In this document: positions 9,191 to 21,650 of the stretch, one piece after another
Position numbering within the stretch: the stretch's first letter is position 1
How the letters are laid out: each line of letters begins with the position of its first letter
Origin: Hermatobates lingyangjiaoensis
Taxonomy: Eukaryota > Arthropoda > Insecta > Hemiptera > Hermatobatidae
Length of the DNA: 64,000 nt
Direction: 5' to 3'
Assembly: GCA_026182355.1 (NCBI GenBank)
Contig: JAPFBL010000321.1
Location: 1-64,000, forward strand
Position numbers and translations under genes: made by a program
The notes under the pieces: generated by a model
Told to the model about the DNA's origin: nothing
Databases searched by the model: none
What the model saw: the letters and a program-made list of their open reading frames with translations, nothing else

Positions 9191-10053
9191 TGTTAACTTT
9201 GTTGAATAGAGTTTCTATCCATGTATCTGTATGAAATATGGTCAGTATGTCTATTAGTGTGTTAAGTAGATTTCTACCAATCGATGAAATATGGTAGTAT
9301 TCTTTAGTGTGTTAAGTAGATTTCTACCAATCGATGAAATATGGTAGTATTCTTTAGTGTGTTAAGTAGATTTCTACCAATCGATGAAATATGGTAGTAT
9401 TCTTTAGTGTGTTAAGTAGATTTCTACCAATCTGTTTATGACTTATAAGTGGTAGTATTCTTTAGTGTGTTAAGTAGATTTCTACCAATCGATGAAATAT
9501 GGTAGTATTCTTTAGTGTGTTAAAAGATTTCTACCAATCGATGAAATATGGTAGTATTCTTTAGTGTGTTAAGTAGATTTCTACCAATCGATGAAATATG
9601 GTAGTATTCTTTAGTGTGTTAAGTAGATTTCTACCAATCGATGAAATATGGTAGTATTCTTTAGTGTGTTAAGTAGATTTCTACCAATCGATGAAATATG
9701 GTAGTATTCTTTAGTGTGTTAAGTAGATTTCTACCAATCGATGAAATATGGTAGTATTCTTTAGTGTGTTAAGTAGATTTCTACCAATCGATGAAATATG
9801 GTAGTATTCTTTAGTGTGTTAAGTAGATTTCTACCAATCGATGAAATATGGTAGTATTCTTTAGTGTGTTAAGTAGATTTCTACCAATCGATGAAATATG
9901 GTTAGTATTCTTTAGTGTGTTAAGTAGATTTCTACCAATCGATGAAATATGGTAGTATTCTTTAGTGTGTTAAGTAGATTTCTACCAATCGATGAAATAT
10001 GGTAGTATTCTTTAGTGTGTTAAGTAGATTTCTACCAATCGATGAAATATGGA
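9191..10053. repeat. 50-bp satellite, about 16-17 copies
   Basis: The exact period is 50 bp. The unit contains GTAGTATTCTTTAGTGTGTT and TTTCTACCAATCGATGAAAT. Copies are nearly identical except for a diverged unit near 9430, a short deletion near 9515 and decayed edge units, indicating recent homogenisation. Confidence 0.95.
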
Positions 10054-10429
10054 TACCAATCGATAAAAAGTCCTTTAATTAAAAACTATATGACAAATTT
10101 TTCAGTTGTATTAGCTCTGATATAATAAATTAGTATTTTTTGTTAAAATCTCAAGAATCTCGTGATCTGAAGCAAATATTTTAGAATATTAACCAGAATA
10201 ATCTTTACGGGTTGAAAGTTTATGCGATGACCTATAGAATTACATACATCCTTTTGAAGTTGGAATGTATTTTATGTATTGATCATGAAATTCTTTATTA
10301 AGAGATTATATAAAACAGCTACGATTTTTTTTTATATAATCGTAGCAGCAATAATTAATTAATACCGAACACTATAATATTAATTAATTAATAATGGAAC
10401 ACCAATAATTAATACCGATTAGAACGGAA

Positions 10430-11990
10430 TCAGCACCATGTTTGGATTAGTGTCACGTTAGAGTCAGAGTGTTAGTTCTGGAATGAGATCAGAATAATAG
10501 AGTCAGTATAAAGGTTTTAAGTTTGGATTCGTGCTAGGATAGGGTCAACTCCTGGTGCAGGTAGGGCTAGATGCACTGATTCATCAATGTCAGATCATGT
10601 TTACAGGTAAGATGAAATATACAGTAGATTTAAGAAAATGTTAGTTAAGGTCAGCCATGTATTGGAGTAATCTCCTTGTTTGGGTCAATGCCAGGTTAGG
10701 GTCAGTAATTCAGAACTAGATTGACATCAGATGTAGTTTAGCGCCAGTATCACCTTCATTTGGTCTTAGGTTGGGGCCAGTACAACGTTTGGGTGGACCT
10801 ATGACCACAGGTCATTGACTGACGGGTATATACCAGGTAAGGATACATGTAAGATGAAGTAAACACTATATTTAAGTCAAAGTTAGCTGAAGTCACCGAT
10901 GCACTGGAGTAAACCCCTGCTTGCATCAACTCCAGGTTAAGGTCAGTAATTCAGAACTAGAATGACATCAGAGGTATTTTATTGCCAGCATAACCTTCAT
11001 TTGGTCTTCGGTTGGGGCTAGCACAACGTTTGGGTGGTCCTATGACTACGGGTCATTGACTGACTGGTGAATGTCAGGTCATCTTTACAGGTAAGATGAA
11101 GAAAACACTAGATTAAAGTCAGAGCCAGTTAAGGTCAGCTGATCTATAGGAGGTAATCCCTTGTGGTGGTTGGTTAAATGCCAGGTTAGGGTCAAAATTC
11201 AGAAATTAGAAATGATATCAGTAGACAGTATTGGATACTGTTGGTCAATGGGTCAGTAATTCAGAACTAGAATGACATCAGAGGTATTTTAGTGCCAGCA
11301 TCACCTTCATTTGGTCTTAGGTTGGGGCTAGCACAACGTTTGGGTGGTCCTATGACACGGGTCATTGACTGACTGGTGAATGTCAGGTCATCTTTACAGG
11401 TAAGATGAAGTAAACACTAGATTAAAGTCAGAGCCAGTTAAAGTCAGCGATGTATAGGAGTAATCCCCTTGTTTTGGTTAATGCCAGGTTAGGGTCAAAA
11501 TTCAGAAATAGAATGATATCATAGACAGTATGATATCAATGTCAGTAATTCAGAACTAGAATGGCATCAGAGGTAGTTTAGTGTCAGTATCACCTTCATT
11601 TAGTCTTAGGTTGGGACTAGCATAACTTTTGGGTGGTCCTATGACCACGGGTCATTGACTGACTGGTGAATGTCAGGTCATCTTTACAGGTAAGATGAAG
11701 TAAACACTAGATTAAAGTCAAAGCCAGTTAATGTTAGCGATGTGTTCGAGTCTCATCTATTTGGATCAATATCAGGTTAGGGTCAATAATTCAGAACTAG
11801 AATGATATCATAGATAGTTTAGTGTCAGCATAACCTACATTTGGTCTTAGGTTGCAGGTAACACAACATTTGGGTGGTCATAGGCATTGACAGATCAATG
11901 AAGTGTTGGGTCCACAGACAGCAAGAGGTGAGCGCTAGATTAAGATGACCCCATTCGGGGTCATCGCCGGGTTACAATCAGCGACATTCG
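10430..11990. repeat. ~241-bp degenerate tandem repeat, about 6 copies
   Basis: Anchors such as CAGAACTAGAATGACATCAG recur at 10711, 10952, 11262, 11551 and 11792, spaced 241 to about 310 bp. The larger spacings come from a short internal duplication (CAGAAATTAGA-type, near 11200 and 11503). Units contain TTTACAGGTAAGATG. No coding potential was seen. Confidence 0.85.
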
Positions 11991-12156
11991 GGCCACTGTC
12001 GGGTTTAGCGCACTCCTTATTAGGGATTACCACTAATTAACCAATTTACCCACAATGCTGTTCACTCAACAGCATTATAGGAAAATCTCATTAATGTCTA
12101 TAATACAAGTAAAACAATATTAATTCTAATGTAGTGCAATCAGTTAATTTTGTTAA

Positions 12157-12193
12157 TGCCTGAGAGAACACTACGTGTTCGAAACGCGTTGTT
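12157..12193 (+). ncRNA. Hammerhead-like motif, family G, core damaged
   Basis: Stem II GAACAC/GTGTTC is perfect, and GAAA leads into self-complementary ACGCGT with H17 = T. The core has lost bases (CTGAGA instead of CTGANGA plus N), so it should be inactive. Confidence 0.6.
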
Positions 12194-13789
12194 TATATCA
12201 TTAAATTTTTATATGTGGAGACCATTTCATTAGATTTTTACCCTACAAAACAATATTATAATAATTTTATATTCCTTAAATTAAAATAAAAATTCCTGAA
12301 TATTACTAAGTGTTTAATTTATTTGAATTCACGTTAATTCAAAACTAAAATAAAATTACAAGCATTTTTTTCATGCTTTCTAAAGAATTCCCGAAATAAT
12401 TTATTTTTATTTAGACTTTTAAAAAAACATTTTTATTATATTCTAATTACCTGTCAGTTTTATTATGTCATCGTATATATGAGTAATGTAATTTGTGATT
12501 GGATTACCAAGTAGTTTCCATCGTATAAGGGGGGGGGGGGGGGAATAAGAGTTAAGGTTTTTTAAATATGACACATAAATATGATTTAATGTGGGTATAG
12601 AATGATGAGGCGAGCAGTGGAGGTACAATATTTACAAGGAGGGTTTGTGTAGATGTCACTGTGGACTCGTAATTCTTACGAACCCATTGCCTACACGCGT
12701 CTTGAATTAATACCACTGGAGGTCTTACATCACATATACTCCCCAAACCAGTCATTCAACCTATTCTACCTTATTTAAACTCCTATTACTCTCTCTCTCT
12801 CTCTTATATATATGGTTTTTTTTTCTCTGTTTTTATAAGTAATAAAGAACACCCCGACTTGTGGGTATATTTAGGGGTCAACTGTTGGAATGCCGTGGAA
12901 GCTTATCTAACCGTTAATATCTCTCAAAAGCTGTTTCATTCGAAAGCTCATATCTGAATTCCAAACTTCCTTCCAAATAGCATTTCGTCTCTGTAAAAGT
13001 TAATTAATAAATCACTTTCAACGAGTCAGTATGGGAGTTTTTTTTTTTAAACTTTATTGTTGCCTATATATTTTTAAAAAAAACTCTCATAAAGTTGATA
13101 TAGTTTTATAGAGTTTTTTTTTTTTTTTTTTTTTTTAGCTGATTATGCGAAACTCTACCACTCTTGGGAAGTGGATCCAGTTAAAACCGAAAAAGGACAC
13201 GTGTGATAGCTTAAGCTAATGTATTCAGTTCTTAACTTGGAGTCAAGACGTTCATTCTATCTCCTGTGTCATATGTTTCTCTTACTAACAGCTAAACTTG
13301 TTTTTTTTTTCAATTTATTATATTACTATCATTTGGTTTAAACACTTTTATAGAAAAGTCGTGAAAAATATATCTTTTCTAGGACTTAACTTACGAAAGA
13401 TTTACAAGAAATGGTTTCAAATATTAAAACAGTTACAGAACGGACTTTAGTCCTCAAATATTCGATGTTAAAAAAAAAAAAAAATTTACTAGTTCATTAC
13501 AAACAGCATACTAGTAATTCAATTTTAACCGGATTGTTTAACTTTTGGGAGCACTTTACAATAATGGTTAAAAAACATAAGTTTAGTTCCTTTAAAAAAT
13601 CAGCTGTGTAAATTAAAAATACTTTATGTCACTAAAAAAAAGAGATAAAAACAGCAAATCTTAGGAGAGATTAAACCAGAAATCAGATTTCCTTGGTGCC
13701 AAACAAAACAAACTTCTTCAGCGAAAGTATTTTTCACTGTTTCAGCTAAAACTGATTAAATGCCCACTGACCTTGAAAGCACGTATCTC
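12194..13789. other. AT-rich region with a G15 run and unassigned short frames
   Basis: It includes (T)n, (CT)n and poly(A) tracts and a run of 15 G at 12529-12543. Open frames lie on both strands around 12552-12755 (67 codons, minus; about 40 codons, plus). Neither has splice support or a recognised family, so no gene is called. Another weak candidate exon (minus, ending at the GTAAGT that reads as ACTTAC on the plus strand near 13390) was left uncalled. Confidence 0.3.
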
Positions 13790-14360
13790 AAAAGTTCACA
13801 TTATTTTTAGACAATATATATGAAATATATTATTTTATTAATATAAACACTATTAAAATATATTATCATACGTTATACCATTTTTTAGACAATTATAAAA
13901 ATATATTATTTTATTCGTATAAACATTATTAAAAGATATTACCTTACACTATTTTTTCTGATATTTGACAGTGAAAGTACGTTTGAAAGCGTGTATCTCA
14001 AAAGTTCACATTATTTTTAGACAATTTATATAAAATATATTATTTTATTCATATAAATATTATTAATATATATTATTTAACGTCATACTATTTTCAAACA
14101 ATTTATATAAAATATATTATTAAACGTCATACTATTTTAAAACAATTTATATAAAATATATTATTTAACGTCATACTATTTTAAAACAATTTATATAAAA
14201 TATATTATTTTATTCATATAAATATTATTAATATATATTATTTAACGTCATACTATTTTCAAACAATTTATATAAAATATATTATTTAACGTCATACTAT
14301 TTTAAAACAATTTATATAAAATATATTATTTTATTCATATAAACATTAGAAAAATATAAT
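13790..14360. repeat. AT-rich tandem repeat with 44- and 77-bp units
   Basis: The anchor CGTCATACTATTTT recurs at 14081, 14125, 14169, 14246 and 14290, giving spacings of 44, 44, 77 and 44. The 77-bp unit is a 44-bp unit plus a 33-bp AT block. Diverged copies extend left to about 13790. Confidence 0.75.
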
Positions 14361-14919
14361 AGCTTACGTTATTACGTTATTTTTTCTGTTATTCGACATG
14401 TTTCGCAACTCGTTCATTAACAGAAACTGAATGTTCTTTTTGTATTATAATACGAGAACTTCTTATTATAAAAGGCCATTCCTATATATTTACAGAATAA
14501 TGTTCAGTTTACTCTTAATAACGGAGGAGTTACAAAAACCAGTTAAATGCCAAGAAAATGTAGTAAATAAAATCCTACTTGTTTATGATATTATTAACAA
14601 TTTGTGTGGCACTAACGATAAGATAATGTTATTTCATCTTCACATAAAATGACTATTTAATTGGAGTTATTTTCAGAGATGTGATTGTTTGAATCCGTAT
14701 TTCTGACAAATGACCTTATGTTAATCTTGTACGCACATTATAAAAGAACCTTATTCATCCGTTTGACATACCGAGTATTTCCGTCAAAGACTTGAATGGT
14801 TGTTTGTGGATTCAACTTGTTGAAGACACTTAAACAGCTATAGTGGTTGATCACGCTATGTAACCTTTAACAATGTAACTATGTAACCTATGTAACCAAT
14901 ACAATAATAATGGTTTGGC

Positions 14920-15190
14920 TGATAAATATGTGGCGCTATCACCACAAAATTACAATCTTGAAATTTATGTGGCTACATTTATTTTAGAACTACATTTCTG
15001 GCTGATAACTTTTAATGGTGGTATCAACACAAATTTACAATCTTGAAATTTATGTGGCTACACTGATTGTAGGACTATATTACTGGTTGATAACTTTTAT
15101 GTGGTATTATCACCACAAATTTACATTTATGTGGCAACATTGACTCTAGAACTACATCACTTTTGTGCCGATCATAAAACATAAGTAGCT
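14920..15190. repeat. ~85-bp degenerate tandem repeat, about 3 copies
   Basis: TACAATCTTGAAATTTATGT and the GGCTGATAAC...ATCA(A/C)CACAAA blocks recur with about 85-bp spacing and decaying similarity. Confidence 0.6.
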
Positions 15191-15760
15191 TCATTGGTTA
15201 CTCATATAATATGATTTTTGCTAGGATTATAAGCTATTTTGAACCAAGATAACGATAAAGCTTAAGTGGTTGATACAACAATGTGACTCAGTAAGATTTT
15301 TTTTCTGCCAGTCTAAGCATATAAGATCTTCATAGATATAAACTAGTTTTAACAAAAAAAAATTATATATCTCTCTTGGTTTATCTAATAGATGACCTTT
15401 TCTTAGAGTTGAAAAATACTTTCAGGATAAACAATTGATTATCAGTTAAAGGTTGATCAAACACAAGCTTTGGTTTTGAGCATAAAACTGCTTTTATTCA
15501 AGGTATTAGATATTAATGTTGTTCTTCTGTATCAGTGAGTGCCCTTTAGTTGAGCAATTGATCTAATTCAAGTTTGAGATATTTTGAAACAAGGCTGTAA
15601 CAATGGTTATAGTGCTAGATCCAGTTTGACGACCACATAATGCAGTTATTTTTAACCATGACGTTGTTAATAACTTCATTGATTGATGAGGCCACATTAT
15701 ACCAATATTGTTTGTTTTTTTGTTTTCCAACACCCAACAATTTTTTTTATTTTAAATATT
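15191..15760. other. AT-rich, no gene recognised
   Basis: No repeat family or exon could be supported in this stretch. Confidence 0.35.
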
Positions 15761-15764
15761 ACCT

Positions 15765-15975
15765 AAGGAGTTTTAAATTTTACCTAACTCAAGTGAATTT
15801 CGAGTAGGGATCTTCAACGAGTACCTGACAACGAACAGGCTCGGGACCGACGGCTTAGACTCCCCCTGTATGAGGGACGACGTGCTCAAATTTATTTACC
15901 TCCCACAGAATAAATCGAACCCCAGATCTACTATTTCAGAGGCGAGTACATTAACCAATGAGCTAACCTAGCCCC
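15765..15975 (-). mobile_element. SINE family S1 copy (head and core)
   Basis: On the minus strand it begins with a tRNA-like head: an A-box-like TTAGCTCA region, then a B-box-like GGTTCGAT. It continues through the core holding GACGTGCTC- and GCCGTCGGTCCC-type blocks. The tail half is missing. Confidence 0.75.
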
Positions 15976-16150
15976 CTTACTTGGTCAGGTATGTAAACTA
16001 ACACACATTCATATGTTTACTAAGTTAGACTAACTTAGATGTTAAGGAATGGGAGCCTACTTAAGTTATACATGGATGACTGTACTTTTCAAGTTCAAAA
16101 TTTATTTTAACCTTAGCGTGTACCCGACACAGAACAGGATTAGTACCCGT

Positions 16151-16368
16151 GACTTACAGTTGAAGATAGCTTGTTCCGGTTGAAAGATCTTAGTCTTGTT
16201 TATAGGACTTAAGTCTTGTACATAGGACTTAGCTTAACGTCCTCTCCGAGAGGCGACGTACTCATATTTATTCACTTCTCGCGTGAATAAATCGAAGGCC
16301 AGGTGAGGATTGAACACCGGACCTACCAACCCAGAGACGAATACGTTAACCACCGAGCTAACCTGGCC
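16151..16368 (-). mobile_element. SINE S1 copy interrupted by a family A ribozyme remnant
   Basis: The head and core of SINE S1 are clear at 16225-16368. The segment at 16151-16195 instead reads as a plus-strand, decayed family A hammerhead (GGTTGAAAGATCTTAGTC intact at its 3' side, core lost). This points to a PLE-derived insertion or template switch inside the SINE. Confidence 0.6.
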
Positions 16369-16379
16369 CTAACGTCCAC

Positions 16380-16718
16380 ACTTATAAGACCTTCACCTTT
16401 TAGTGCCTGTTTTAGGAGCGAAAATTGTGGCTCATTTATTATTTGGCACCCATTTTAGCAATTGGCGAGCCACAATTCCCGTCGATTCTACATTGGGGAT
16501 CCTAAATTTTGCCTCACTCAAGTATATTTAAAATAGGGATCTTTAACAAGAACCTAGCATCGTACAGGTTCGGGACCGACGATTTAACGTCCTCTACGAG
16601 GAATCACGTGTTCAGTTTTATTCACCCTCGCGTAAAAAAATCACGGGCCAGGTAGGGTTCGAACACCTGACCTACCAGTTGAAAGGCGAGTACGTCAACA
16701 ACTGAGACAATCTGGGTA
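16380..16718 (-). mobile_element. SINE S1 copy with alternative (type B) tail
   Basis: The head and core at 16483-16718 are followed on the minus strand not by the usual tail but by a hairpin block. That block reads TTGTGGCTCATTTATTATTT ... GAGCCACAA on the plus strand. The same block occurs at 21960-22055 and, inserted in another SINE, at 31527-31573. It suggests a SINE subfamily that exchanged its 3' tail. Confidence 0.6.
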
Positions 16719-17280
16719 ACATTACACCCATATTGATGAAATAAATACCATTCTTTAACCACCAGCTAAAATTAAAACCACTGGTTCTAAGCAAGGGATG
16801 CAGACATTTTTGTTTCGTTAGGGGGTGGGCAGGTGTGGGACGAGGTAACAAGGGTAAAAAAGTCTATTCACCTTATGTTCTGACCCGCATTAATTTCTTT
16901 TTGTTCAAACTTCCATCTTGCCTGGATAGGGTTTAAGCGTTTTTAGAACCATATCACCAGGTGTTTGTCATGTACAGTATATTTACTTGTAATTTTGGTT
17001 CCATAGTAAAAAAAAAAATTATACAATCCATATACCAGTATAATTCATTTTAGCATTAACTTAATGATTATTAGATAGAAGCTTTGAGTGCCTTTGTAAT
17101 ATCTATGAAGTTGTTTATTCACAAATCACTAAATTGTTAGGCACAAAATAATATAACACGTATAAAATATGATGTAGGACATGTCCCTACTTCCTTTGAG
17201 AGCATCGAATGCCCTGTAACCAGAGCAATAGCATATTTATGCAAATGATTGTACACAACCCTTGAATAAATTCATTAGAT

Positions 17281-17400
17281 CAGTGATTCTCAACGTTTTT
17301 TTTCGTCACACCACATTTTTAATAATTTAAAAACTTAGCGGCACACTAACAATGAGATAAACAAAAACAAATATATTTAATAAACTGTTATACTTATAAT
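17281..17400 (+). repeat. hAT-like terminus, single end
   Basis: CAGTGATTCTCAACG is followed by a GTCACACCAC...AGCGGCACACTAACAA block of the same kind as the 3' part of the MITE at 5759-6386. No matching second terminus or duplication was found, so the element is truncated. Confidence 0.4.
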
Positions 17401-18562
17401 ACGATATTTTGGTAAAAATAGCAGGCGATAATGATTTCCAATGTATTAAAAAGTTAAATAGCATTACAAGTAAATACAATGTATATTTAATTATATATTA
17501 CAAACTACATTTAATCCGAAATTTGATGTTGGTGTTTTTTGACAATTTCATTTATATTTGGGCATAAAATAAATTTTCAAGTCAAGTTTTTGTAGAAAAA
17601 ATACAAAACAATAGTTTGTAGAATTAAAAGCTCTGTTAATATATAAATAGTCATTAATTTTTTCACTCGAAGAGTGAAAAAAATTTGCCACTTAGAGAGG
17701 AGTTTATGCTTGTACGTTGTCAGGCACTCTTTAAAGATTCATAATCCAAAAAAAAAAATACTGGAGTTAGTCAAAATTGGGACTCTCAGTGTACAATTGG
17801 GAGTCCCAAATTGGAAGTAGTAACATATCCTACATCATATTTTATTGAGCCTGACGATTTATGGATTTTTTTATTTGGTGTGAATAACAACTTCACAAAT
17901 ATTGGAAAGGAACCCAAATAAATCATTAGGGTCACACAACATTCTCTTGAGGTATCAGTCTCGGAGGTATAACATTCGAGCAGACCCTGAATTCTACCCC
18001 ACACTAATAATGGCAAACCTGTACTCCTTGAGTGCATCCTACAAAAAAAGAGTCTTATTCATTACAGCAAAAGAGTTCAATATGGAAAACTTTTATTTCG
18101 TGTCTATTTCAAATAAACAGGGGTTATTTTTGCACAAAAGGAAAATACTTTTTAATCAAACAGTCATTTCAATCCAAATCGTGTGTGACAGAATTTTTTA
18201 AAAAAAAAAAGCTACATTATTTTTCACATAAAATACATACATCTAGAAATAATGCATTTTTTCAAGTCGAGTTGGCCGTTTTTCTTCTCAAAGACTGAAG
18301 AAACTTAGATATGATTATAGCTTTTTTTTTTGTTTTTGAGATAGCCTCCTACCACACACAAAGAGGAACAAATTTACCCAACTTATTTTGTTTTACTCAG
18401 GAAACGTCAAAGAAAATCTTTTCTTTGAAAACATTATTTCAAAATTTTTACCGCTATGTCCTTCTTCCATTTGTCCATAATCGATGAAGAGAGTAAATAA
18501 AAGCCAAAATTCGGATATTACAGTTATTTTAGCTGCTTTTATTTGATTTCTAATGTCAAATT

Positions 18563-18565
<3 letters not shown>
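17401..18565. other. AT-rich region with overlapping short frames, no gene called
   Basis: Frames of 83-99 codons overlap on both strands at 17786-18298. They have AT-driven composition, no splice support and no recognised domain. GGACTCTCAGTGTACAATTG followed by an inverted short copy near 17800 is a local inverted repeat. Confidence 0.3.
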
Positions 18566-18606
<41 letters not shown>

Positions 18607-18639
18607 ATGATCAAACCACAATAAGAAATGGGAAAACAA

Positions 18640-18682
18640 GACTAAGATCTTTCAACCATAACAAGCGGTCTTCGTCAGAGTC
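18640..18682 (-). ncRNA. Minimal hammerhead ribozyme motif, family A
   Basis: Same layout as 7658-7700: GACT/AGTC stem I, CTGACGA core, AGATCT stem III. One change in stem II (TATGG for TACGG) weakens one pair to G-U. Confidence 0.75.
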
Positions 18683-18690
18683 AAAAACCC

Positions 18691-18733
18691 AACTCTGACG
18701 AAGACCGCTTGTTACGGTTGAAAGATCTTAGTC
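18691..18733 (+). ncRNA. Minimal hammerhead ribozyme motif, family A
   Basis: The core and stems II and III are intact. Stem I begins AACT instead of GACT, costing the outermost pair. It is the right-hand partner of the inverted pair. Confidence 0.75.
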
Positions 18734-18802
18734 TTGTTTTCCCATTTTCTTATTGCGGTTTGATCATTGATTGTTATTTCACATATTTATGTGAAATCTT
18801 TA

Positions 18803-18860
<58 letters not shown>

Positions 18861-18889
18861 AACAATATAAAGAAAGACATATTGTGGGT

Positions 18890-19255
18890 TGATCATTGAT
18901 TGTTATTTCACGTGTTTATGTGAAATCTTTATATATATATAAAGAATTCACATAAACACGTGAAATATCAATCAATGATCAACCCACAATATGTCTTTCA
19001 ACCATAACAAGCGGTCTTCTTCAGAGTCAAAAACCCAACTGAAACATTAGATGCAGAAAACATCTGGTGAAGGGTTGAGAATAGTGGGAGGGAAGAGTGG
19101 TATTTTAAAAGGGTGAAAGCGGAGGAAAGGACTAATGTCGAGAAAGGGATGTTTGGGGAAACAAAGGAATACAGTAAGAAAGAGTAAAAAAACTTTTAAT
19201 ATTTTAAACATGTATATGAAGTAGCGATGGTTACACTGGAAGAACATTAAAACAA
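18890..19255 (-). mobile_element. PLE family A insertion, long form, with damaged ribozyme
   Basis: The constant 3' arm is followed by a degenerate ribozyme (18986-19028). GATCTT there has become TGTCTT and CGTCAG has become CTTCAG on the plus strand, so stem III and the core are lost. A long upstream region shared with 7700-7835 and 49720-49850 follows. Confidence 0.65.
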
Positions 19256-19261
19256 CACATT

Positions 19262-19583
19262 TGTGGTAGTAGACAACCCTTCAGGTTTCAGTGGTTGCCC
19301 ACAAGGGAACACACATAAGCCGAACATTCGGCCCTTTGTGATACCACACAATAAAGATTGATGCTACATTGGGAGTCCTAAAGTTTGCCTAACTCAAGTA
19401 TATTTAGTGTAGAGATCTTTAATAAGTAGAGACTCGGGACCGACGGCTTTACGTCCTCTCTGAGGGACGACGTGCTCAGATTTACTCACCTCACTCGTTA
19501 ATAAATCGAAGGCCAGAGTGAGTATCGAACCCCTGACCTACCAGTTCAAGTAGCAAGTAGTTTAACCACTGAGCTAACCTGGC
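19262..19583 (-). mobile_element. SINE family S1, full-length copy
   Basis: In sense orientation (minus strand) it has a tRNA-like head with A-box TTAGCTCAGTGG and a diverged B box. The core follows, containing GAGCACGTCGTCCCTC and AAGCCGTCGGTCCCG, then TTGAGTTAGGCAAA...GGACTCCCAATGTAG. The tail has TATCACAAAGGGCC and TGTGTTCCCTTGTG, ending in ACTACTACCACAAA. Length is about 320 bp. The head implies transcription by RNA polymerase III. Confidence 0.8.
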
Positions 19584-19896
19584 ATCAAAACAACACCTTA
19601 AAAACAACTTAAATAGTAATTAAGACAAACCAAAGGCTAATCATTCAAATAAACATAGAAATGAAGCAAACAGTATAAAAATGACATATATTTCATAAAA
19701 ACTGGACCAAAAGAAAAAATATTAAATATAACAAAAAAGGAAAAGGATGACTGGACGGAAATGACACTGACGATTTAAATTAAAAAAGAATAAACTCAGA
19801 TAAGTAAGTAAAATAAAAGGAATATTAATGGTATTACAGTCAGGCACTACTTGTTTGATATGTATTTAAAGGCAAGATTCTCTGACCATGATTAGT

Positions 19897-19935
19897 CCTT
19901 CTTGAAGATGCACAACGTGCGAAACCGGTCGGACG
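19897..19935 (+). ncRNA. Hammerhead-like motif, family N
   Basis: TTGAAGA (C3 changed or one base inserted) is followed by T and stem II GCAC/GTGC with loop AAC. GAAA then overlaps self-complementary ACCGGT, and H17 = C. The stem III palindrome is unique to this copy. Confidence 0.55.
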
Positions 19936-20164
19936 ACTACGGCAACGATTCACGGCTGAGACGGATTTGTATAATAATAAGATATAAATCTGCTCTTCTT
20001 TATTACTTGGTACGATTGAAGGATGAGGGTTCTGTTGGGAAGTCAAAACAGGTTACATTTTAATTAACGTATTCATTTTATTAATTAAATATAGTTCAAA
20101 TGTTGTTACACTTTGTTATAAATATAAGTAAGATACTATTTTTTATTTATGTATAATATTAATC

Positions 20165-21650
20165 TATCTATATATTTATAAAACTCTGATGGCCGATCTT
20201 GTTTATTTGCTTTCTTGCCATCATGCATTTTCTGAACTGAATAAATAATAAAATGTATAAGGATTTTGTGGGAATCAAACCCACGATGTTTTTCATTAGA
20301 GGTTCAACGCGCTAAGCTCTGAACCAAACGGACCTGCTTACAATAGGCTTCCAACCCTATTTTCATAATTCACAATGTTAGCAGTAATCTATCTATCTAT
20401 ATGATTATAAAAACTGTGATCTCTGATAACCGATCTTGTTTATTTGTTTTCTTGCCACTATACATTTTCTGAACTGAATAAATAATAAAATGTAAGAGGA
20501 TTTTGTGGGAATCAAACCTACGACCTTTTTTCATTAGAGGTCCAACATGCTAAGCTCGTTGTATTGTAACCAAAGGGACCTGCTTACAATAGGCTTCCAA
20601 CCCTATTTTCATAATTCACAATGTTAGCAGTAATCTATCTATCTATATGATTATAAAAACTGTGATCTCTGATAACCGATCTTGTTTATTTGTTTTCTTG
20701 CCACTATGCATTTTCTGAACTGAATAAATAATAAAATGTAAGAGGATTTTGTGGGAATCAAACCTACGACCTTTTTTCATTAGAGGTCCAACATGCTAAG
20801 CTCGTTGTATTGTAACCAAAGGGACCTGCTTACAATAGGCTTCCAACCCTATTTTCATAATTCACAATGTTAGCAGTAATCTATCTATCTATATGATTAT
20901 AAAAACTGTGATCTCTGATAACCGATCTTGTTTATTTGTTTTCTTGCCACTATGCATTTTCTGAACTGAATAAATAATAAAATGTAAGAGGATTTTGTGG
21001 GAATCAAACCTACGACCTTTTTTCATTAGAGGTCCAACATGCTAAGCTCGTTGTATTGTAACCAAAGGGACCTGCTTACAATAGGCTTCCAAAACCTGAT
21101 GTAAAGAACGACTTGTATACCTTAAAAACTGAATTATTGTTTTGCAATAATGAATCACTTGCCCTACTGGTTGGATTTCTTTGCATTTATTTAAATTGTT
21201 TACATCGACTCACACATTTTTTTAGTGACATATAATTGTTATTTAGAGGTTTATTAAAAAATGTGAATTCTTCTAATGAGTTGAGATGATATATTAGAAG
21301 AATAAAGTTGTTAAATGTAAAAAGTTAACCCTTATTAAACATATATTTTCTGATGCAATCCATGTTGCGTTGAATGGTTGTCGAACAAGTGTTTGAATAA
21401 TCAAATAAAACGTAAGTTAGTTGTTAACAAGTTTGATAATATGTTTACTTATAGTAAAGCTGAGTGTAGGCCACTCCAGATTTTTTATCTTCTTGTTTAT
21501 ATTCCTGTTCGAATTGAATATTTATAGGTAAGGCAGGACAGCGTTTGTTGGGCTAGCTATTATGTTAATAATTAAGCTTACCTATAGGTAACACGACAAT
21601 CACTAATAGTTGGCGAAGTTTGCCGGATCAGCTAGTATCTCATACTAAGC
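20165..21650 (-). mobile_element. Unclassified element with four tandem tRNA-Arg-like units
   Basis: In sense (minus) it starts at CTAGCTGATCCGGCAAACTT near 21648. It runs about 560 bp and then enters four tandem units (20170-21090) with period 237-246 bp. Each unit carries a tRNA-like block: AGC(A/G)CATTGGACCTCTAATG, then GGTC and GTAGGTTTGATTCCCAC. That matches the anticodon-arm and T-arm of tRNA-Arg(UCU), a B box included. Units 2-4 are nearly identical. The same element lies inverted at 28131-29172. Superfamily unknown. Confidence 0.7.

Larger units (their letters stand above)
18605..18800. mobile_element. Head-to-head pair of PLE family A copies between (TA)n tracts
   Basis: Two copies in opposite orientation meet at 18683-18690. 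Both 3' arms (TTTGATCATTGATTGTTATT type) face outward. The left copy abuts (TA)n at 18566-18604 and the right copy abuts (TA)n at about 18808-18854. Confidence 0.75.

Noticed and set aside
9191..10053. CRISPR-like array
   Set aside because: Contiguous 50-bp units without unique spacers in a eukaryotic genome; a simple satellite.
12552..12755. 67-codon minus frame and overlapping plus frame
   Set aside because: Protein-like on both strands, which argues against either; no splice support or family.
17786..18298. Three overlapping 83-99 codon frames
   Set aside because: Present on both strands over the same DNA, no splice sites, no recognisable domain.
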